This document shows positions 57,775-64,000 of a stretch of DNA of 64,000 nucleotides, one piece after another. Below the pieces are notes generated by a model that did no database searches, was not told where the DNA came from, and saw nothing but the letters and a program-made list of their open reading frames with translations. The stretch's first letter is position 1. Every line of letters starts with the position of its first letter. Both the position numbers and the translations under genes were made by a program. This stretch comes from Rhizophagus clarus (taxonomy: Eukaryota; Glomeromycota; Glomeromycetes; Glomerales; Glomeraceae), in the NCBI GenBank assembly GCA_015698045.1, contig BLAL01000307.1:123517-187516 (forward strand). Reading direction: 5' to 3'.

Positions 57775-60571
57775 ATGACATACGTTCTCACTGATCTTAC
57801 AAGCGTCCCTCCAGCACATTTAGTAGCAATGGATATTAATCAACTAATTAATGCACTTAATAATGATGCAGATGCCCTGCTGGTAAATGGTCGAATGACT
57901 GTTACACCAAATCTTATAAATATTAATCACGAAATTAAGCACATTATTGGATTAATTATAGCTCATGATATACAGGTTGAAGAAAGAGCAAGACAAACTA
58001 GGGAAGAGCTTGATACTTTGACTGGCTTATTAAAGTATTTGCAAGAAGTGACCAATGCTAGAGAACGTGAGATTTATGGTATTAGACAACATCTTATTGC
58101 ATGTCAAAATGAGAGGAACGGATTGCAAAATGAGAGAAATCATTTGGTAAATGCAAATCGTGATCAAGCTAATCAATTACAAGATCAGCAAGTACAGCAA
58201 AGAAGAATTAAGAATACTTTACAATAAAAAAATAATAGATTAATACACCGACTTGCAATAGAACGACTTACATTTAGAAACTTGGGACGAATTCGTGATA
58301 GAATGCAAGTACAATTGGCTGCTTTTAGAATTCAGGCGCAGTGGTTTCGAATTAGACAAGCTGGACCTATAGTTAACAATCCTCATCTGGATAATCCACA
58401 AGTAATATGGCTACCATTGCAATAGGAATGCCAGTTTTTTGCTGGAAATGATGAAAATGATGACGATAATCTTGAGAGATTTTTTGAGTTATATAAGAGC
58501 TATATTCATAGTATTGAAATTGATCCATCGGCTGTTGCTGGTAATCCAGCAGGTTGGGAGAAAGCTATGGGTATACTTCATGCTTGCTTAACTGGTCCAG
58601 CTGCCAGATGGTATGATAGTAATATTTTAGAAAAAAGAGTTAAGCTTAGAAATATTCTTCTTCGTACTGCACATGGTGATGAGGTGGCATTTAAGGCTTT
58701 GGCTGATAATGCTGCTAATTGTCTAGTAAATACATGGGTTAACCCTTCTGGTGCAAGAAATATTATGGCACCTGGTAGTGTAGGTGCTAATGTTCTAGTT
58801 ACTAATGTCTGGTCTGATTATACCATAGAAGGGAATAGAAATATTTGGCTAAATCAGGCTGGTATAGAATTTACTAATGACCTTCTTAACCACAATGTTA
58901 TTGGTGGTGCAGCTGGAGCTGGTGTTGCAATTACTGGTGGAGCAGGTATCAGTCAACCATATGTAATTCCAGCCTATCCCTGTCATGTTTTAATTAAAAT
59001 GCGCAATGAATTTCCTATACAACAAAATGCCAGATGCCAGTTAAGGTTTGGCAATCTTTTTCAAAAAAACATGCCTGTTCGAGATTTCTATGATAAAGTT
59101 AGAAGAAGTGCTGAGTTATTAGGCTATGGTAATGATGTTTTAGTTAATCAGTTTTTAAGAGGTCTGAATGATGATTGTGCTATTGAGGCTGAAAGAGTTG
59201 GTGCTGAATGGGATATAAAGGAATTGGTAGGTTTTCTTGAACAAGTTGAAAAAAGAAAGGCTGAATTATATCTTAGTAGAGAAAGACAAGATAATATACT
59301 TTATCAGAGGGATAGACAAATTATTCCAAAGCAATTGCTACCAGTTAGTCAGGAGCCAGTTATATTAAAACCAGTCTAACATCATGCAGTTACCCAAGGA
59401 AAGATGAATTGTTTATTGCAACAACAGGCTGAAACTTTTCAATCCCAAATTCGTCAATTACAGGAGAGTCTTAAGGCTTGAGATGTAAAGCCTGTTTATA
59501 GACCTAAGTCTAAACCTAAGCCTCAATATCATGATGATTGGGGAACTTTATGCACAGGATTCATATCCTGATGAAGGTCCTAATCCGTTTGATAAAGATA
59601 GGAATGATGATAGGCATTTACAACAGCTATTCGATATAGCAAGTGGATCTGCTCCTAGAAATACATTAGAACAAAGATTAGCTGGTAAGATTGCTAAAAG
59701 AATAGCAAAAGCTAGAGAACGACGTGAGATGCAGAGTTAAATAAGGTAATGCGTGAACTTTTCTTGGATGATTATGATGATCCTATGGATACTCCCAATG
59801 CTATTCAAGGTGTACCTATAGAACTTGTTCAAGGTGAGAATGGAGAAATTATGCTTGTCCAAAAAAAAAAAATAGTTTCAAATAAAAGTAAGACGTTAAA
59901 CCCTAGTTCTGCATCTAAATCGACATCTAAATTAACATCTAAATTGACATCTAAATTGACATCTAAATTGACTGGGGTAGTGAAAATTCCACTAATAAAC
60001 TTTACTAAAACGGAGCTTATAAATCTTCTAAAGCTTGCTGATATCAGAAAAATTATTCAGGAAATCGTCTATAAAATATTAGAAAATTATGAAAGCGCTC
60101 CTCAAGAACAACCAGAAGTACAAGAGGAATATTTAGGTCCAATGGCTATGGATATTGATTTTGCTCAGTTGGAAAATTCTAAGGATCTTTTGGCTATAAA
60201 TGGAAATGTAAATGGGATAAATATTCAGTGTCTAGCCAATTCCTGTGCTAATGTCTCCTTTATCCAAGAAGAAGCAATTTCAGAATTAAAACTAAAAGCT
60301 GATAAATCTATAAAGCATAGTATTACTGGTACGTCAGGGCTAAGTGAGATACTTGGTATAGTAAAAATGTATCGATAAAGCTTTTATCAGGTTGTATTAT
60401 TAAAGAAGATCTTGTAGTCCTGAAAGGATATAAGCATAAAGAAATTGGTTTGAACTGAGCATGTCTTAAAAGGTATAATTATGATGTTCATGAATCTAGA
60501 AAGCATATCACCCTTACATGTAATGATAAAGACTATTTTATTCCTATAATTTCAGATACAAATAGAACATA
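57775..60571 (+). pseudogene. Gag-like plus retropepsin-like polyprotein
   Basis: From ATG 57775 in one main frame. The N-terminal 150 residues form a coiled coil (RQTREELDTLTGLLKYLQE; QNERNGLQNERNHL). Then comes a retrotransposon Gag-type capsid core: FFAGNDENDDDNLERFFE, ILHACLTGPAARWYD, a large insertion rich in Gly/Ala (NVIGGAAGAGVAITGGAG), RFGNLFQKNMPVRDFYD and NQFLRGLNDD. After stops at 59377 and 59479 and two compensating frameshifts (about 59540 and 59735) follow a basic Lys/Pro/Ser-Thr tail with four SKLT repeats, and a retropepsin-like segment (GINIQCLANSCANVSFI, where the catalytic D-S/T-G is lost). A shift near 60370 continues to KGYKHKEIGL and about 60571. No reverse transcriptase follows. 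Stops fit Gln or Trp codons. Confidence 0.65.
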
Positions 60572-60584
60572 AAAAAATATAAAA

Positions 60585-61193
60585 TTAGATCCATTCAACA
60601 GATTCTAGATAAGGATAATCTGGATCTTCATCAGAATCACTTGGATCCTCTGAGTACTCTGATTGCCAGTTTGTAGGATTGTCTGGATCTTCATTTCCTC
60701 AGTAATCTTGCCAGCCTACAATAGTATCAGCTTCTTCGATTAATGCTGGAATTTCATAAGGATCTAATCCATCAGCTAGCATTCCGATATTATTAATTAT
60801 ACGATCCTTTTTTTCTTTTTCTTTCTTATATACAAATCCACCTTGTAATATAATTTTTTCTATTTTTACCTGATACACAAAGGCTTTTTCTTTTTTATCG
60901 GCCAAATCCAAAAATTTTTTGTATAACTTTTTGTAATAATTCTATTTGTACCTAGATATTTAATATAAGCATAATTTGCATTTTTATAATCTTCTACAGC
61001 TTTCCAGTAATCTTCTTCAGCAAAGCTGATCAAGATGATATATGATATTACGAGCAATTTCATGTATCTGAAATATATCTGTTCTCTCAATTGAAGCATT
61101 TACAGTGTGGCCAGTTTCTTTGATTGAAGCATTTAGCCAATTTTCTACTCACTTTGAGGATACATCTAAGAATTTAACAATGTCAGTATACAT
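60585..61193 (-). pseudogene. Unknown ORF of the Polinton-like element
   Basis: ATG 61193 to TAA 60585 with two stops and two frame changes. Text: MYTDIVKFLDVSSK, HTVNASIERTDIFQIHEIA, EDYWKAVEDYKNANYAYIKYL, then DLADKKEKAFVYQVKIEKI, GLDPYEIPALIEEADTIVG and an acidic tail ending LESVEWI. Preceded by TATTAAAAG. Convergent with the Gag-like ORF and downstream of the integrase on the same strand. No family recognised. Confidence 0.45.
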
Positions 61194-61199
61194 CTTTTA

Positions 61200-61325
61200 A
61201 TATATAATGGATATGTTTAATTTTGAATATTTATTATATGATTTACTTTATTATACCTTTATCTTTAATTACAATTTTAAGGATATTTCAAAAAAAAATA
61301 TAATATCTATTTTGTATCATTATAA
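61200..61325. other. Short spacer
   Basis: AT-rich spacer between the end of the integrase and the next minus-strand ORF; holds nothing recognisable. Confidence 0.4.
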
Positions 61326-61329
61326 ATAC

Positions 61330-62340
61330 ATACTAGATTTGGGACGTCTTCTTGTAATCTGTCAGCTGGTTCCCATATAGATTCGTCTTCTGGATAGCAC
61401 GCCTATTTGACTAAGTACTGGAGCTGACCCTTTCTAATATGATGCTTGAAAATTTTCTCAGGTACATATCTTTCTGGCTGTCCCCTTATGACTGAATCAA
61501 ATGGAGGTTTTTTTATTAATAGGAATGACTTGCAATTCTTTTCTAGTATATGCACATTTAGATACTCTTAACCTGCCATGTGGTCCATCAAGTAAATATG
61601 TAGGCAGTTGTTCAGGCGAAAGGATAAGCTTTTTAATTATACGAACTTTTGGATCCCATTTAATGTCTCCTATTCTGAACTTACCATGTATTTTTTTTCA
61701 AGTACTGATATAGGTTCAAGAAGTTTAGTTCGAACTTGTGTCCCCTCTAATAGTAATTCTGTATTTTTATCAATTTTAGGTAGATCTTCTGGGATTTTAG
61801 GCGGATCTCTTTGCCACTGTTCATCTACTAATCTTACTATATCATGGAAGTCTTCAGACCATTTTATTGATGTTTCACCAGTTTTTAGTTCTTGTGCTGT
61901 CATTCTTTTGAGAAGTGGTTCCTCTATAACCTGAATTGCCCTTTCTGCATATGACTGCTGTTTATGATGTCCAGGTTCGCCAAATCTCATCATAACTCCT
62001 ATACTATTAAGAAAAAATCACGTATTTGTGAGTTAGTAAATTTTGAATCAGAATCAGTTTCTAGTCTATGAGTAGAAGGTTGGATATGACACGTCCATAT
62101 ATTTTAATAAATGTTTTTATTACACTATTAGTAAATTTATTTTTAATAGGCTCAGCATCTACTCGTCTTCTAGATATTTCTATTACTACGAGAAAATAAT
62201 GGTATCCTTTGGGATCTATAGGCATTTCTGCTAATCAGACTGCTGAGTAGCATTTTCTTTCCAGACGATTACTTTTGGACATTCAAATCTTTTTTTCTTT
62301 AGAAGGTCTTTGATAGATGTTATAATTATACTTTTCCGCG
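61330..62340 (-). pseudogene. DDE integrase with C-terminal chromodomain
   Basis: Retroviral-type integrase of the kind found in Polintons, in broken frames. RFECPKVIVWKENATQQ (about 62290) is followed by IDPKGYHYFLVVIEISRRRVDAEPIK (first Asp region). After a shift near 62065 come ETDSDSKFTNSQIRDFF (second Asp) and GEPGHHKQQSYAERAIQ (catalytic Glu), then a linker (WSEDFHDIVRLVDEQWQRDPP). At 61325-61500 the stretch RKGQLQYLVK, a TGA, ACYPEDESIWEPADRL is a chromodomain, which could direct insertion by histone binding. The N-terminal zinc-binding part is missing, cut at a palindrome (62349). Confidence 0.72.
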
Positions 62341-62348
62341 AATTAATT

Positions 62349-62476
62349 ACGGTTTCGGCATTACGTCTGTAAAAATATGTCGTAATAATTTCGGCATAGC
62401 TATTTTTTTTTGACATATTGCCGTATTGTATTTTTACAGCCGTATTAAATTTATACAGACGTAATTGCCGAATTGT
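62349..62476. repeat. 128-bp inverted repeat element
   Basis: ACGGTTTCGGCATTACGTCT on the left and AGACGTAATTGCCGAATTGT on the right are inverse copies with few mismatches, with a further TCGGCATA/TTGCCGTA pair inside. It lies between the cut integrase and the hAT gene. It could be a tiny MITE or the 5' terminal palindrome of the hAT element. Confidence 0.6.
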
Positions 62477-62617
62477 CAAAATGATTTACGCCAAATGACA
62501 TCATAGTATCCACAATATATTTACATTAAAAATTTTGCATATTTGTTTAAATGTTCTTGTTTCTACTTTGAAATTTTCTTTGTTCTGCTACTTTTTCAAT
62601 AAAATAAGCAAGTTATA

Positions 62618-64000
62618 ATGAGTGAAAGTGAAAATCCAGTACTAAAAAAGCCAAATGCCAAAACCAGGTCGAAACCAAAAGAAGTTTGGAATTTTTTTAT
62701 AGCTATTGGAGAAAAAAAAGAAGGACACCAAGGTTGTAAATGTAAATATTGTCCATGGAGTCAAACACGTGGTGAGCCAAATAATATGGAAGCACATTTG
62801 GCACTTAGTTGTCATAAAGCACCTTATGACGTTAAAGAAAATTTTTACTTATGGTTAAAACACGTGGAGAAATTGAAACTTTAGAAATATTATCCAAAAA
62901 AAGAAAAGTTGGATATCAACAGTCAATTACAAAATACGGTGAATCAAAATAATTGAACCAATTAAAAAGCAAATTTGTGATCGTACAGTGGCCAAATTTT
63001 TTATCTGCTGTGGTGTTTCTTTCCGTCTTGTTGAACATCCTTTTTTTATTGATATGGTTAAAGTCTATGTTAGGGTATGATCCTCCAAGTGCAAATGCGC
63101 TTTCACAAGATTTTTTATATGAAGAATTGGGCAAAAATCGTGGTTGATCAGCATTTAGAACTAAAAGAACAAAAAATTTAACGTTAGGTAATAAAAAAAG
63201 ATTACAATTTTTATTTGTTCTTATTTGTAAACAAATTTATTAATTATTATTATTTAATTAGGATTTGATGGCTGGACAAGCCCTTTAGGACAGTCATTAT
63301 ATGCGTTTGTAATAATGACACCTGATCGAAGAGAGATTATACATTGCATAAAATCTCTCTGCTAATTCCCATACAGCAAATTTTCTTGCTGATCAGTTAG
63401 ACAAAGTAATTACTGAAATTGGTGCAGAAAATTTTGCTGCAGTTGTATCAGATCATGCATCCGCTTGTGCAGCTGCTAAAAATAATTGCTGAACGGTATA
63501 AGCAGATATTACCCATCAGATGTATTGCCCACCATGTAAATCTTATTTCAACCGACATTTGTAAAACAACATTTGCAAAGGATGTAATTTCAAAATGTCA
63601 AAAAATAGTTAAATACTTTAAACAGTCTCATCAAGCTGGTGAAGAATTACGTTCAAAAATAACAAATGAAATAAAAGGAGGAGGACTAAAAACATATGTA
63701 GTAACTAGGTGGACTACAGCTTGGGACTGCACAAATTCAATTTTACGACTTGAGCAAATACTTAAAAATGTAAGAAAAAATATATTTGTATTATATATTC
63801 ATTTACTAATTTTTTATTAATAATTAACTAATCAAGGTATTAGATGAAACTCCGGAAAAATTAAGTACTGACATTTCAGAACTTATTCGAAGTCGATCTT
63901 TTTTTACCGATGTTTGAAGCTGTAAATACTCTCCTAGGACCAGTAAAAATCAGTTGTTAAATCACTAGAATTTTAAAACAACAACTCTTGCAGATTGCTT
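62618..64000 (+). pseudogene. hAT-family transposase, runs off the right edge
   Basis: ATG 62618 starts a BED-type zinc finger: EVWNFFIAIGEKKEG, CKCKYCPWSQTRGEPNNMEAH and LSCHKAP. After a frame change: KFFICCGVSFRLVEHPFFI (about 62990-63055). A further segment from 63260 reads GFDGWTSPLGQSLYAF, HTANFLADQLDKV and GAENFAAVVSDHASACAAA. A shifted frame continues with RCIAHHVNLISTDICK and VVTRWTTAWDCTNSI, all typical of hAT transposases. Several stops and frameshifts, and possibly an intron near 63780-63835, mean this copy is unlikely to be active. The dimerisation domain and 3' end are outside the window. Confidence 0.8.

Larger units (their letters stand above)
39960..62345. mobile_element. Decayed Polinton/virus-like DNA element with a Gag-protease module
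   Basis: Gene set in order: SF3 helicase (+), protein-primed DNA polymerase B (+), small ORF (+), NPxTGR protein (+), zinc-ribbon protein (+, split), A32-like ATPase (-), Gag-like plus retropepsin-like ORF (+), unknown ORF (-), chromodomain integrase (-). Polymerase, packaging-type ATPase and DDE integrase together define Polinton/Maverick-like elements; SF3 helicases occur in related viruses. No double-jelly-roll capsid, adenain-type protease or terminal inverted repeats were seen. The left limit is only estimated from the end of the minisatellite; the right end appears cut near 62345. A 9.8-kb transposon (46135-55915) is nested inside, so the element's own length is about 12.6 kb. All genes carry stops. 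Confidence 0.72.

Noticed and set aside
57775-60571. An ordinary Ty3/gypsy LTR retrotransposon
   Set aside because: No reverse transcriptase, RNase H or LTRs are present, and the integrase lies on the opposite strand beyond another ORF; the layout fits the DNA element better. An old, deleted retroelement cannot be fully excluded.
1-64000. tRNA and rRNA genes
   Set aside because: No convincing T-loop/anticodon arrangement or rRNA segment was found by eye; short or decayed ones could be missed.

Overview
The window looks like nuclear DNA of an arbuscular mycorrhizal fungus (Glomeromycotina, most like Rhizophagus). Reasons: short GT..AG introns with TACTAAC-like branch points, very AT-rich intergenic DNA, fungal versions of housekeeping genes, and transposon families of the kind known to be expanded in that group. 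The assignment is from recognition, not from a search. Gene starts were reset to ATG because this is eukaryotic sequence.

Layout. 1-1440: relic of a LINE reverse transcriptase (minus). 2186-8716: a compact host gene island with four genes in alternating orientation: mitochondrial ribosomal protein mL40 (+), a 10-exon homologue of the transcription pausing factor NELF-B (-), ornithine aminotransferase (+), and ribosomal protein uS8/RPS15A (-). 8717-14900: AT-rich DNA with one decayed ORF and several tandem repeats. 14920-23900: a nearly full-length non-LTR retrotransposon (ORF1 with zinc knuckle; ORF2 with APE endonuclease, reverse transcriptase, RNase H), minus strand, with a 188-bp internal duplication and a 677-bp hAT-type MITE (8-bp TSD) inside its reverse transcriptase. 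24500-26100: minisatellites. 26700-28680: decayed ORF. 28681-31586: a 2.9-kb TIR transposon at a TA target with a DDE transposase. 32000-36600: tandem duplications, exon-like segments and an array of 24-37-nt micro-exon-like units with full splice signals.

39960-62345: the most interesting part, a decayed Polinton/virus-like element. It carries an SF3 helicase, a protein-primed type B DNA polymerase, an NPxTGR-motif protein, a zinc-ribbon protein, an A32/FtsK-like packaging ATPase, and a DDE integrase with chromodomain. Where capsid genes would be expected it carries a Gag-like plus retropepsin-like ORF, divergently transcribed from the ATPase over only 40 bp. No canonical capsid gene and no terminal repeats were seen. 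Its zinc-ribbon ORF is split by a complete 9,781-bp CACTA/Plavaka-like transposon (46135-55915; TIR CACAGGTCGA..., 3-bp TSD TTG). Omitting the insert and one TSD restores the reading frame. The insert carries a tnp2-like transposase and a multi-exon Ser/Arg/His-rich accessory gene. 62349-64000: a palindrome and a hAT transposase that runs off the end.

A common theme is decay by G:C to A:T changes. Nearly all premature stops can be explained by CAA/CAG/CGA to TAA/TAG/TGA or TGG to TGA/TAG, and several lost catalytic residues (Asp to Asn, Gly to Asp/Glu) fit the same direction. Reading frames are otherwise largely preserved.
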